A stretch of 64,000 nucleotides of DNA from Monarcha castaneiventris obscurior. Taxonomy: Eukaryota; Chordata; Aves; Passeriformes; Monarchidae. How positions within the stretch are numbered: position 1 is the stretch's first letter; every line of letters begins with the position of its first letter. The stretch is taken from positions 17,171,001 through 17,235,000 of the forward strand of contig JAMPIT010000434.1 in assembly GCA_026261815.1 (NCBI GenBank). Direction: 5' to 3'. Of the stretch, positions 14,601 through 29,600 are shown one piece after another. The position numbers were made by a program, and so were the translations under genes. The notes under the pieces were generated by a model. That model made no database searches. It was not told the origin of the DNA and was given only the letters and a program-made list of their open reading frames with translations.

Positions 14601-17600
14601 TAATTGCCAAGATTTGCTTCTGTACTTTATCTAGTATTAGATTTGTCTCTTTATAACATGCAATATCAACGCAAAGTAAACCTGTCACTTCTTGCTGACA
14701 GAATTCACTCTCTTGTCAGTCTATTTATACTGAAGTTCAGCCATACCCTTCAGCAGCTGAAAGAAGGATATGGTTCCCAGCTCCAGACTAGACTCTGCTA
14801 GAGTTGTCTGGAAGGCAGGTGCTGGACGCAGAAATGTGCAGGTAATTAACTGCAGATTTGAGGGCAGCTCTCATATCCTGTTTTCCTCCCAGCTAATTCT
14901 GCCATTAATTCACCAAATCAGTTGAAGATCTGTAGACGTAAGAGCTTTCCACCTGAGTGGATTTCACACTAAAGCATCCAAATGAGTCTGTAGGAAGTGG
15001 CTCTGGTCTAACTCTTGCAAACTAAATTGCAGCAATGAAATACATCTTCCACATGCTTTTATCTGCAAGGATCCAGCAGCTCTATTTGTAATAGCCTCAT
15101 CATATAGCATGATTAGCATTTATGACAGTGAAAAGGGCCGTAAGATTTCCCTATACCCGACATATAGTACGCTGCACTTCTTCCATCATCCTTTGAAATA
15201 AACACCAAAAACCTCCAACCAACCGAACAACCACAAAAGACAGTAACATCTTTTCCCACTGAAAGATCTTTGTGCTGGAAGGTTCTTCAGGGACACTATG
15301 TACTGTTTTATAATAAACTGGATTGCCAGTATCAAATGCTGGACTTTGTAGAATAACAGACCTGCTTCAGCCTCTTAACAGGATGCCAAGAAAACCACCT
15401 GTCACAAGGAACACAGTCCTTTTTGTAGGAATTCCACCAACACTCCCATTTGGTTGAATAACTTATGTTACATTTTGTCAAGGAAACAATGCATATCTGA
15501 TAAATTACTCTGTAACATAATGTAAAGTTCAGTAGACATTGGGGTTATTTACACCCATAATCCTCCTCCCTGTACGCAATACCTCACTACACCTTGTAGT
15601 GTTGTGCACTATGACAAATCCTGTGAGTCAGACTCAGTGATCACTTCCCAAATGCTGCTCTCATTACTGACTGTTCTCTCACATCTCTCAATAACATTAA
15701 TTACCAGCTGCAAGTAGAGAAGAAACAAAGCTCTGGTAAAAGCTCTGATATTTCTCCTGTTTTTGTAGAAGCAGAAGGCTCTTCAGGTGACCTGAACATA
15801 TCAGAGCAGTTGTGACCCAGAGGAAAGGCTTCTTGTCATTTTACCCGGCATGCCCTTCACAAGAAGGATATCTGAAAACAACCTAAAGCTGCTTTCTCTA
15901 TCTGTTCTAGACACAGAAACATTCATTTCTTGTCAGGGAGGCAATGTAAGGTTTTGCAGTGCTGTCTGAACACACGCAGATTTGGAAAAGTTGCAATTAT
16001 CATACAGGGACCATCGTGTATCTTCAGAAGCCCAAAACCAGCCTTACTATCTTTGCAGCAGTAACTATTACAGATCCTGCAGCTGTATTTCCTTTAAAAT
16101 ATTCTTCTGGATGCATGCAGAAGCATTTTCCCATTCCTGGATGTACTCTCTTTGTCAGCAGGATTCCTTATTTACTTTGCATGGAAGTAGGAAAGGAAAA
16201 ATTGGCAGCACAAATGAGAGTGGGAGGGAATGTGGTGATAAATTCAATGGCAGATTTCATTCACTGATGATGCTCTGTCCCCACAGGCACTGGTTTATGT
16301 TTATGCCTCATGTACAACATTCAAGGATTAAGGCTGTGATTCTGTACCACTTTAATCCAGTCTAAACCCAGACTGCTGATCTGCCCTTGCAGAAATTTGA
16401 AACCCACCAGGCACTCATGTCCCTTGTATAAGGACTAACACTTAAGAATGTGCAGTGAGGTTCAGGGATCTGATGTCTTTGAAAATATAGAAGTTTTCAC
16501 AGTCAGCTCCTTGAACCTACTGAAGCAGTTGCAACAGCAGTGGAAGAAAACAGAGATTTAATTTTTCTGTTAAATTAATCAATAAAGTAAAGGCAGAACA
16601 AGACTTACCCCATAGATAGCAGTAGTTTTAAAACCAACTCAGCTGCCCATCAACCAGTGAAAACAAAATAAAAGCTGCATTCAGAAAAAAATCCTTAAAA
16701 CAGTTTTGTCCCCAGAGCCTACTTTTGAGTGATGCTAACTTTCATTCTACCACTTTTTACATGGCAAAAAAAAGGTGGGTCAGAGTCTGTTCTCACTTCT
16801 CAAGGGTGAAGCATCCTGGAGCCAGCAAGGGTGACACTGTGGCTATTTGCTGGACACAGTTTGGGATGCCTCCAAACTTACAACAGAGCCTCCAGCTCTA
16901 CCTGAATAGATTTGAAAAAAGATACTTCTAAGCTTACACCCTGCAGCAACCATTTAAGTTCACTATTGAGCTTTGGGAAGAAGTCAGACTGTACCCAAGG
17001 TCACCAGTGGGTGTGTTAAAACAAAACAGCTCTTCCTTGGCTTGGTGTACATTCATCTAAACCATTAAATGTAGTGACAACACATTACAGCTGGCTGGGC
17101 TGCCTTTTTAACAGGCATGCTGCACTGGAGTGCTGAAAACAAAAGATAAAAGCTTGCAATGGCTCATTGATTAGAAATAAGTAAAGGCTTTGAAGTGGCC
17201 TTTAGAAATGAATAAACATCTCCCCAGTTCTGGTCCCATAGCAACAGTCACTTGATTTATGCTGCAAGGGGAAAACACTTTTATTCAGCAATATATATCC
17301 TATTTATTCCTAAATAAAAGGGATGCATTCAAAGACTTGTACATTACAATCAAGACCATCTCAAAGAGTAAATTCTAGATCGCTCTGAATTGTTCTGCAT
17401 GCTCAGAAAAGAAATACCATATGGCTTAACTAGAGCAATGAAACCAGACAGTGAGTGCTGATGGACAGTCCCGGCAGGGGTTCACAGCAGCTGTGGCATG
17501 ACCCGACCAGCAGCAGGACCAGAAGTGCTCAGCTGCTGTTCAACTGCACTTTTGGTCATTCACCACAATCAGAGCTATAGGCTCCTGTCCAGATGCCAGA

Positions 17601-20600
17601 GCTGAACAGAACAGCTGGAGAAGGACTTTCTAGAATATACAGAGAAGAATTCACCGATCCAGAGACCAGCAGGAAAACTGACAAGTCAACCCAAAGCCCT
17701 GGAAAGAGGCAGGTCTCAAAAATCAGCCCTTCCAACCACCTGGAGACTGAGATGGCTGGAAGTAAAAGAAGCAACAGCATTGAAGATGGGATTGCATGGA
17801 ATGCAGGACAGAATGCACAAATGGGAACTGATTTACAATCCTTGCTACAGAGGCTCTAGCACTGTAGCGATGCAAATCAGTGAACTGCACATGCTCTCTT
17901 GTCCTGCAGTGCTTTAATGGACAGCTGGGGAACAGGGCCAGACAGACCAAAATCTACAAGGTCTGCCACACAGGGAGAAAAAGCTGCTACAGCTCAAAGA
18001 GAAGGAGGTTCTTTAGTCTGGGCCTGAAAAACTGAGGAAGGAAGGGCCTTTGGGGCTGTCAGCAGCTGATAAAGAAAGTACTTTCAGGGTCTCAGATTTA
18101 TGCCATACTTGCACAAACTGTTTTTGCAACAATAAATGTTAAATGTTGCACATGGTAACCGAGGCATAAATCTCTGTGCTGCACCAATTCCTCAGTGAAT
18201 TATTGCTTCCAAGGATTGCAAGAGGTTAAACCAGTCTATTAGAGAAGGGGGTCTACCATGTGAAGCCAAATGACAGGAAACATGATATAAGGAAATTCAG
18301 GCAGAAACTGAAACCACAACTCACTAAATCACCACAGTTCAACAAACAGATAAAGAACAGAGAACAATGAGAAACACAAGCAGGAAGAGTTGAAAGTTGA
18401 AGGAATTCTGTTACTGATATGCCTCGCCCCTTTTATGCTTTCCAGTTAAGTTTTTTCATTGTATCAATAAAATACAATAACTGGACACAGAAATCAGATC
18501 TATAAAAAGGCAGCATAATAAGATGAGAAAAACTGGATAGATGAGTCTTCTGCTAGTTTTTAGTTAGCATGTAAAGTATTTATTCATCTTTGCGATTCAG
18601 AATGAAGCAGCACAAATTAATTTAAAAGAATACTAGATAAATATCCTCTCAAATCATCTGTAGTAAAATTAAAAAGAAATTGCAAGAAATGTTTTTGGCA
18701 GACAATTTATAATTCATTTATTCTAAGTCTAGTCATAGTTAGGAAAGCTATGACTTTCAATACATGTACTCTACTGTTCCCAGAACTACGTGATGCATAG
18801 TAAGTATAGATAAAAACACTTTATAATGTTTTCCCTTCCTTGAAGCACCACTCAAAGCCCTGCTCACAGGCCTCTCTTGTGCTGGTGATTCAAAGAATCA
18901 CAGAATGACTGAGGTTGGGAGGAACTCCTGGAGATGATCTGGCCCAGCCTGCTGCCCAGCAAGGGCGCCTGGAGCAGGCTGCTACATCTAGATGGCTTTT
19001 GAGTATCTCCAAGGCTGGAGATTCCACCACCTCTCTGGCAGCCTGTTCAGTGCTCAGTCACCCTCACAGTGCTTCACAGGTTCAGCCAGAACCTCCTGTG
19101 TTTCTGTCTGTACCCACCACCCCTTTTCCTGGCACAGGCACCTGTCTCCTTTGCTCCTGATCTCAGCTCTCTCAGCCTTTCCTCACATGAGAGAGTCCTC
19201 AGTCCTTTATCCATCTCAATGGGCCTTTGCCAGACCCTGGAGCAGCTCCTTATTTCTCCTGTGCTGGGGAGCCCAGAACTGGACACAGTACACCAGCACT
19301 CCCGACAGACCAACACCGACAGGGATCCTGTCCTCTCACAAGCCTTAGCAAAACAGGTACAATCTGACTAAAATACAATGTAGGAAAAGTTTATTGAACA
19401 AAAATGCAGGAACTGCCTATAAGCCTTTTTTTTTTTCATTCACAGAGGATACAGGAACATTTTTAACAACAAGAATAGTAACATAATTAACAAGAAGCTC
19501 AATAGTCACTTCAGGATATATGTTCTTTGTGTATGTAGTTTCTTGCCTAAAACTCAGGAAGATTCCCAAGGATATAGAGTTCCCCTCAACTTCATTCTTT
19601 TGGCTGATGTTTTCTCCCACAAAGCTGACAATAGGGCAATTCCCCTTTTCTGCATACAAAACTTCAAACTCTTTAAAAGAAAAACATGAGCTATATTCTA
19701 ACTCCTCCTTCCATTTGTGTAGCAACTTGCTCCACAAGGAGCTGCATCCCAAGCAGTTTGCTGCATTTGCGCCCTTATAAGGAAGCTTTGCAGACACTTG
19801 AAGGAAACCACTGCTTAATTCTCTGGAAGATTTCAGATTTAAAATCCAGCATTCAGCTGGATTAGCTACAAGGACTCCTCTCACCTCACCTTTCACCCAT
19901 CAAAAACAAGTCAAGAAACAGGCAGAGAAGAGAAGGCAGCAGAAGAATTAGTTTTCCTCTACAAAAAGGTTCAAAGGTTTGCTGAAATCCCAGCCAGTGC
20001 CCAGCTTGGTCATTTAGTGCCATACTTGCCTGGCAGTTGTCTAACTAGGTTAAGTCAGTTTCAAGTAATACAACTTGAATTTACAAGTTTTGTGCTTTTT
20101 GGCTAGGACAGACATCCAGGAACACCTGTGTGTGAGTGCTTGTTTGGGTGCCAAACTGTACCAGTCTACAGAGAGAAGCAGAAACAGATGGGCTGGTGAG
20201 CAGATAAGCATTATTGCTGGAGTAAAAGCTTGTCTGCCAGAAAACCGGATTTGTAAAACTGAGTAAGAGAAATAATGCCTTATAAGAGACAACTCAACCA
20301 TTTGTTCCCATTTACAATCACAAGAGAGGCATGTTATACAAACAGATTCATTGCTATGACTAAAGTGGTTTTCCAACTTTTCTTCATGTCATTTTTTTTT
20401 CTTTTTATTCCTGTTTCTCTCTACAGGATGTTTTCCAGGATAACAAATCTTTTTTGAATGGTGATGCCCAAAACTGGACAGTCTATTCCTACTGAGGTCC
20501 CAGTACTACTGACTGGAATTCTACCATTTTGTAAACACTGCTGAGGCTAATGAATTGTAAAAATTCATTTCCCTTTTTTGCAAGAGCATTGCGGGGCCAG

Positions 20601-23600
20601 TGTTGTTAAAATTATGCTCACTTTGCTTCGATCACTAACCCCCCAGCCCATTTTTTTGATACACTGCATTCTGCACTTTCAAATTTTTCCTCAGTCCTTA
20701 GGACTTGAGAGTGTGAATTTGCTTTTGTTCACTTTGACTCTAGTAATTTCTCTAACGTACTGAGTACTGTTGAAAAAGTTAATCTTGATCTTCATAGCAT
20801 CTGCAACTCTCTTCAGCTCAATGTTTCTTACCATTCTCACCAATCTTCTACATTCAGGAGTACCTTGACCAAGAGGTCAGTGCACTTACACAAGCAGAAA
20901 AGGACTAACACAAACTGGAATATGCAAAAGCCTTTACCAAAATAAAGATATGTTGCAGCTGCTTCTTTTCACTGACTTACAAAAGCAGACACTCACAGGC
21001 AGATTTGCTTTTAACAAATTCACAGTGGCTGCCTCTGAGCATGTATTAAGTTCTAGCCTGATTGTCTATCAGTGTGTTCTGGCATCTTTCCATGCAGAAA
21101 ATTGTGTCCTGAACCTGCACACACTGGTCTTATTTCCACATTCTCCTTAAGAAAACCAGGGCATGTTTTCAAAGACCTAACACCACCAAAGCAATCAGTA
21201 ACAGTTCTAAAAATCTGTCAGCTGTCCTATGGGTATTTTAGATAATGTTTTGAGTTGGTGATAACATAAATATGTCTACAATACCCGACATTCTTGAATG
21301 TGTTCTTGCCCTAGGCCATGATTAAATGCTTGTAGCTGTGATCGGCACTTCCCAAAACTAATCATCTTCAATAAAGATTTAGGAGTGTATTTAGGTTTTC
21401 TGGTGATAAACAGCTATCAAACACCAATAGTGAGCTATGGTTTCTATTTTTCTCTTTCACCAGGTACTCTTGCCTCTGCTGCAGTGTTACTTTATATTTT
21501 TTCCTAGATCCATTTTCAGCATTTTGTGTTAATTTTCTCTTCACTTTAAGTTAATAAGTTATATTATTATCTAATAATTTGCAAATTATCCACACTCAGA
21601 TTACTAATCAAAAGAATGTGTCCTCAACCCCTCTGACCACAGCCTGCATTTATGTTGACTTAAGCTGATGCTGGCATCAAAGCCTTGCACAGTGTGTAAG
21701 TCAACCTAAGAGCTTACTGGTAGGGAAATGCTAAGTCTTTCTTTCCTCTCCTTTCCTCATTTTCAGTTGCATTTGCTTGCTCTGGCTCTTGTGCCAGCTT
21801 TGGCACTCATCTGATCCCTAAGAGAGCTGATGCGGCTTATTAAACCAGCAGAAAATAGATTTACTGTTGTTTGGGGTTTTGATGGGCTACTTTCTCTGTA
21901 GGGACAGATAAAACACTTAGCCCATTTCACCTAATTGCAGTCTCATGCTGGTTTATATCAGTTGATAGCAATTTAAATTGAAGCTGCCATATTAATCCCT
22001 TCATCCCCCTCCACACAACAGTACCTCTTCCTCAGTCTTCTGACTGTTAACAGTCATTAACAGTCATGCAAATGGACAGTGAGCCAGACAGGGCTTTCTT
22101 TTTTTTCTTTTTGTAAGGTTGCTCCTTGCTGGATCATCTCACTCAACTCGGCAGCTGCACAAGAAATTCAGTTGAGCCTAAAAAAGGACTGGACCTGCAT
22201 TTCCTCCATCTCACCCCTGTGAGCATCCTGTAGTGGATAAATAAGTGCCCAGCAGTACCTGGCTGCCCCTTCAATGAGACAGGGAGATGCTAAATCAGTA
22301 AGTGCTAATTAACCAGGGGGTCAGAACCCATTTTATTCCTGCTCAGTAAAACTTCACCTCAGACATGTAGAAACACCTCTGGATTCTACACTGACTGCAG
22401 GACATGCCCTCACTGGTATCACTGAGCAGAAAAGCATCAAATCCCTTTCATTCAAGTCACTGGCTCAACCCTAAAAAAGTCTATGATATTCACCTTAAGC
22501 TAATCACCACCATCAATCTCCTTATGACAATTGCACATTATAAGTGCATCTTAAATCCAATCCTACTCTCATCCATTCTTGCAGAATAACTGGCTTTATC
22601 TGGTTTCCTCACAAGTCAGATAAAAAGTCAGCCTCTTCCACATGGATCACAAAGGAGAAATTTAAAAAAATTTACTTACCGAAGGATTTCCTTTCGAGTG
22701 AAGAATGTGCAATCCTGTTAAAAAAAACAACATGTGTCATTGTACTACAGAAATATCAAAAAACAATTGCAAAGAATTATTTCTCAAGCTTTTGAAGGAA
22801 ACTCAGATCTGACAGAGAAACATTAAAGATGCCATTTGGGTGCCATCTACTTTTCACTCAGAAAGCAATAAACACTGTAAAATAACAGCAATATTCCAAG
22901 GACAGGCCTATCAGTGCCTTTTACCAAAAAAAGATATTGGTAATGTGATATCTCAGGAGGGAAAAAAACAGGTTTCTGAGAGACTTCTCCTATGTGGAAT
23001 GACCAAAACCAAAATTAAATTTAAAAAAAATAAGGTATATGCCGAAAGTATTCAATAAATTAATATGGAAAACTATAAACAACAAACAGATGACAAAAAC
23101 TATCGTTTAACTTGAAGTATCCCTCTACTGGAGACAACTGGTTTAATAATAAAATTATGTGGTTATTTATGAGTTATTAACTCTTTTTGCTAACAATCAG
23201 TTTGCACTATGGTCACTTTGGTGAAGGCTGCAAACTCTATTTTAGGAGCAGGGATAAACGGACAGCCCCTGCTCTGAACAGCAGAAGATGATACAGCTCT
23301 CTCTGTGCTGCCACAGAGTTAGAAATAACTTACTAAAATGCAAAGTAGAGCTTGCTGAACATGAGAGAAGAGCATACAAATGCTCACATTCTAAATGGCT
23401 CTGTGATGTGACTGAATGTACACTGGTTTAATTCACTTCATGAACAGCTGTGTTGTACTAGAATTCAAACACTTTGCCAAAGAACCAGAATACGAGCAGT
23501 GGAAGAGTTTGCATTTCATGCATTTCTACATCAGTCACAAAAAAAGTAATAATTTCAGGTGCTGTGAGGAAACATAATAATCAGTCCTATCCCATTCAAA

Positions 23601-26600
23601 AATAATCCCCTAATCTCCACTATCTGACCTAGTATGTACTTAATGGAAATTCTGCCCTTCATCCAAGACTAGGAACCCTAGTAGTAATGAAATATTTGAT
23701 AACCAGTTGAGAACATATTCATCAATTCAGAGAATATGCAACTTGATCTTAGAGCCGTCTCATGAGGGTGTATATATAGGGAACAACCACCAACACGGAA
23801 AATTCTTCCTGATTATTCACCTCTCTCACAGCCCGTGTGATGTGGCAAGGCATTTGCCTAACAATTCAGCTCTTTGTATTCTTTCCCCTTTAATGTAAAG
23901 ACATTTAGAACAGATCATCTTTGAAAATCAGCTTGTTACAAAATGACAGTATCAGACTTGGTAAGTCATACTTAAAGGGTACAAAAAACTACTTTGACTC
24001 TCCCAGTCTTGCTCTTCAACCAGTGAAAAAGTATTTCTTTCCCAAGCTGAGACTAATTCAGGCTAAATGCCTCCTTCTTCCAAGGAGGGGAGAAGCAAAG
24101 GATCCCAGCTGGCTGAAGCAAACAGCCTGTCTCGGGTGTCCAGGAACGCGATCAGTCCCGCAGGGTATCAATTATTGAGCTGGCTTGCTCTCCTCCATAC
24201 AAAGTGGCAGGAGCAGCAGCTCTTCCTGCAGTGGATGGTGCAGTTACAGGGCCCAGGAGGAAGCACCTTGGGAGCTGCTGGCACTGATGCCGCATTGTCT
24301 GGAACTGCACAAAGTGACATCGGAGCCAGGTGCTCAAGTCTTCCTTAATTCCACACAATCAACACAGTCAAACTGTCACTTAAGGATGCTTCATTTACTA
24401 AGAAAGGGCAGGTGTAATCTCACAAATAATTGTAATGCCCTCAGCAGCAACCATGAGTCACTATACAGGCTGGGGAAAACAGCAGTCACTTAACTAGAAA
24501 GGTGACAGGGAAGTGATATACAAATGGAGACAAAGATTAAAAAGAAAAGTTACCCTTTACCTTGCAGAAGTCCTGCAAAAATGCTATTGGAAGACAAATT
24601 AGGAGGTCAGATAATTAGCCATTTTTGCTGACCACCCACACATTTTTTACTTTATTCTGAGTTGCTTCATGACATTGACAACACTGCTGCCTGCCTGTTT
24701 TAATCAACAAAGTTTTTACTAATATAATGTAAACCCCAATAATATTGAAAACCTCTATAGCAGAAGTAGTTGCCCGACCACTGTTACCAACAGGACTATT
24801 CCAATTACACCTGCCAATTGCATGGAATTGTCAGGGATGAGGGATGTCAAAAAAAATTTAAGAGTGGTCTCACTCTTAAGAGAGATCTTAAAGCTACTCA
24901 GGGTCAAAGCACCACAAATTCAGAGTGAACTAACTTCTGATCCAATCAGATGATACCACTTATGAAAGCATTTACCTTTACAAAGCCTGTCTGGTGTCAA
25001 ATGGCAAATGCAAATGCCACAGCTCCACGTGACCTCTGATAGGGAAGTCCAGCCATTCCCCTTGCTTCTCCCACCTTCTTATTTGTGCCTTTTCCTTCAT
25101 GCAGACTTCACCTTGATGACCAGAATAACTGCATCAGAGAACTCTGAAGGAAGGAACTAATGTGTTTGTAAATGACATAATGGATGCCTTTCCAGCTTGG
25201 ATCATTTCCTTTTAGTGACTTAGAATATAGCATTGGCAGGGCTGCTACAAGAGATGAAGGTGAATCGGGGATCTATTGATGGCAGGAAAGGGGTGTAGAG
25301 CTGACCTTTTTTTCCTTTTTTTTTTTTTTTTTTATTTTTTGAAAGCACAGCCCTCACTTGGATTAAAATCATGATGGAAAAAAGGTCTAAATAACATAAT
25401 TACATTTTATAGTTGCTGGAACTTCAGCAATTTAATTCTAATTTAATTAAAGACTTTTGACCAAAGAAACACGGAGGTGAATCATCCAATTTTCTTCTGG
25501 CTACTTCATTCATACAGAAAATACACAATGAAGGACAATAAATAGTAAATTAACATGTTAAATTCACTCTCTCATAAGGAAAGGTGAAGTAGGCTTTGGA
25601 AAGCATTTGTCATTTATGCACACAACTTTGATTTTCCTGCAAGCCAGAGGTATCATGGAACACATTTGTTATTTTGTGGACTGTATTTGAGTTTGCTATG
25701 AACACAAAAAGCAACCTGTCTGTTTTATTTGGACACTAAAGCAACTGGGAGTCCTGCTAGAAAAGCACTAACTAAATACTGAACAAATAAACAGTACCAG
25801 AGTTTTAATAATTCTTATTGGTTCAACAGTTCTGGCAAGAATTGATCCTGGGAATCATTGCCTTTATTTCTAGTGCTATACACTGGCCTGAAAGGCTTCT
25901 GCTAACAGTGGGGCCTTGGGGGTTTTAGCCTGTTTAGAACAGAGGCTCTGCCTTGGCAGGTCACCTATTCCAGCCCCTGAGAACATACATGCCCCTTTTC
26001 CAAGATCAACTGTCCCACTCAGTCTATCCTTGTGCCCTTAATAATCAAGTTCATTAGAAGTCCAACGTGGGATCACTGAGGGTTGTTTGGAGGTAAGATA
26101 CTAAAACAAATCTGCAATTATCTACTTAACATCTTATAGCAAAGTGAATAAAATCAAGCAAACAGAAAATAAACTTCCCATTGATTTCCACGAGATCATG
26201 ACCTTGTATAATCAGACCTGATTCTCAAATTTAGCATTTGGTGCTAAAAAGCACTTGGCAGAGAGAAGAGGCAGACAGCTGGTGTATTTAGGTTCTATGG
26301 GTAGCTTGGCTTATGGCTGGTATTGGGAGTTTCTGCAAGCATTGCTTGTAAAGCACAGTTAACCTCTGCTCTTAAAACTCATTTTTATAGAAGAGCAGCA
26401 TGCACATGCTGTTAGTTTTATTCTTTTATTTCCTACGCCAGATGAATGCAGATTTAGGACAGAACAGACTGAAATATGGTGGTCCACCACCTTCTCCACT
26501 CATCTGTAGGACTTTACTGCAAACTCCTAGGTTGGTTCTGCTTCATATTGACTTCTACAGTGATTTGAGCAAAAACAGGGAGAGAGAGAGAGAACCGCGC

Positions 26601-29600
26601 TGACAACGCTGCTGCTCAAGTGCCCGTAGTGTCCACCCCCAGCACACCAGGGGTGTGGCTCCACCGTCAGCCCACACGTCAGCTGTTCTGGGGGATGGAT
26701 CGCCATTCCCGAGGGCAGCACACGGCTTATGAATGGCAGCAGAGCCCAGTGAATGGGAGGTGACCAATCACCACTTCCAGAAACGAGTCTTGTGCCCAGC
26801 TCTGAAACAGAGCTAATTTCTTGGAGGTATGCAAAACACTTCACTACAGAACAAAAATTGGAGAAATGAACAATGGAATGAAAGAATAGAAATACTCAAA
26901 TATGCTGTGAAACAGTATTTCTTAAAGCCATTAAATGCACATTTATCTTCTAAGGCAATACATATATATTCTGCTTTATATATGTATAGTTTCATAAGGT
27001 CAGGTTTATTGCGATCCTGCAACAGTTTCATTGGAAAGTTTTATAAATAACAAAATAATATAAATCAGTCTTACACAATCACTGCAAATTTAAAAAAAAG
27101 AAGTCTCGAACAAAAGCCAGCAAACTACAGATAACGCAGACACTGTAAACCTTATAGCTACCTGAGTGAGCAGCTTTTAAAAAATGTTAACTACTGGGTG
27201 CTGCAGCACTTCAAAAGGTAATATTTCAAGGAAATTACTTCTGAAGTTTCATTTTGAAAATCACAAATGATGTTTTGTTCTGTGCCAAAGTACAAAATGT
27301 GTGTAAGAGCATTTAATCGAAACACCATTAAAACATCATCCTGTGAAGCAACCAAGAATCTGGTACCAGACAGAAGCAAATGAACTTTCATATAAGATCT
27401 GTTATTGACTCTAATCTGGTAACGTTTTACAAATGCAATACTTTTGTTCTACATTCCATACAACTAAGACTGGCATAGAGTTGTGCAAGACTGAGTCAGC
27501 AAGACATTTATGTATTTTCATCACTGTGAGTGTATAAAGAGCTAACAGAGTTAATGAGTTAAAAATGCTGTTTGATTCAGAACACCAACGAAAAATTTAC
27601 CATAAAGCTCATCTTTACTCATCATCATATATACTTTACAATTACCCCCAGCCAACCAAAACACCCACTGACTTTCAGAAGGAAAAAATCTGCAGCTGTA
27701 AGAAGCAGTTTATATATTCATACTGCAGCAGGGGAATAAAAACAAGTCAGACTTCAGCAAGGACTGAGAAGAAGCAAACTGCCCACTAAAGCAATTTTGC
27801 TCAATCTATATATCCACCAAATGGTAATGTGAAACCAGAACCTGACCAAAGGATATTTTCACAAAAAACTTGCTCCATTATTATGCTACTTTTACTTGCA
27901 AAATAACAGCAATACTTTATCAGGTGGAAAATACTTTTTACAGAAGATCCTGGGGAACCTGTGAATGCACTTTTTGTATTCTTGCAAAGGGTTAATTTTC
28001 CAAGACCACGGATGAAGTCAAGCGTGGCTTTTTAAAAGAGAGCTTGATTAATTTATTTTACTTTACAAATGGTGTTTCTTGACAGATCATAATATAACTT
28101 GTTTCATCTGGTTTTGCATAATTCTCATGAAGTATAGTTGAACTGCACTTTGACTTCAATTTTGATAAAAGGAAAAAAGTGAGCTCTGTAATTCTTGTGT
28201 AAAAGAAGCAAGTCATTATTTCATAGTACTATATTGTATTGCAATATTGCCTATAAGACTTCCAGGGTAAACATCAGTTTGATTTGAGACTGCATTAAAT
28301 AATGCAGAGTAAATAATACCACTAATGAACAAATACAAATGGCTTGCAATAAAACCTGTAATATGCCCTATAATCTCTAGGTTCTAAAAGGGGAAAAAAA
28401 CCCCAAACAAACAAAAAGGAAGAACCACTGGATTTGTATCAAATTCAGATCCCTTATTCAAGTAATCCCAGAAAAGGGAATGAGACTGACTGAACAGTGC
28501 AGGAGTTTGTCCATAGCCCAAGCACAGTTGCTCTGCATTTCCTACTCAATACAATTGTTTTTCAGTTAGAAATGCTGTGCATTGAGGTGAATATATGGCT
28601 GTGATGTTGCTTTATTGCATACCTTTATTTTCAATTGCTTCCAGCAGCTGCACACAGCATCACTCAAGACCCCCTAAAATTCCAGTTCATTTTCTTTTCT
28701 CAGTATGAGACTTGACCGCCAAAATCTGTAGGCAACTTTTAAAACCTTAATTTTAAAATGTTCATTTTTTGCAACGAAATCCATCTTTCTTGCCTATCAA
28801 TACTCACATTTTCCCTCACCAGACCTTGGTTAGATTTCACATTTTCTGTATAAAAAAACCCTCAACACATAACTAAAACCCCCACCCACAAAACTCCCCA
28901 AAAGCCACAACCAGAACTCTAAGGGTACAACATCAATGCCCAGTAAAATTCCTTTTCTTACAAGGTCAGAATTTTAAATGATGTGAATCTCTATGAGCAA
29001 AGCAGTGCTAGCAAATTCACTAATCTTATGAAAATGTAAAGAGCTGCCAACAAGAACACTATCATAATAACAGGTGATATGACCTTAACAGCAGGTGTTC
29101 TGGCAAGGTGTTAGACTGGAAAGCTGCAAATCTCATTTCTTTAATTTTCCTCCACCTACTTCGATTTTAAAGAAAAGCTGAAAAGTTTAGTTTTATCAAG
29201 TTCTGTTAGAGGTCTCTTTTACAAACAGTTTCAACTGGCTACCCATCACCAGCCTTACTGAAGAGCACTTAAAAAACTTGTCCACTGAAAACACTGAGGT
29301 CATCCTGTGGGTGACCAGATTTACAACCCTTTACTTTAAATTTAAAGGTACTGCTAAAAAGTGGCTCTTCAATATGACATTTACATGCAAAAATGTGCAT
29401 ACACAGGCTTTTCAGAAAGTTTTAGATAAATCAAACATTTATTTCGTTAATATCATACTAATGATCTTAGATTTATGTATGCTAGTTCTTCAAGCAGGTG
29501 ATTTTTCTGCAGCTTAATCTTCACTCTCTAAAGTCAAAGCCACTTGCATAGGTTTTACCATACTTAAAGTCCATAAATTCCTCACTTTTCTATCTCATTG

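Larger units (their letters stand above)
13418..22679 (-). other. CIB2 intron 2
   Basis: About 9.3 kb. It contains the CR1 fragment, the possible older CR1 and the Met-less open frame. The rest is unique sequence without recognised genes. Confidence 0.8.
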
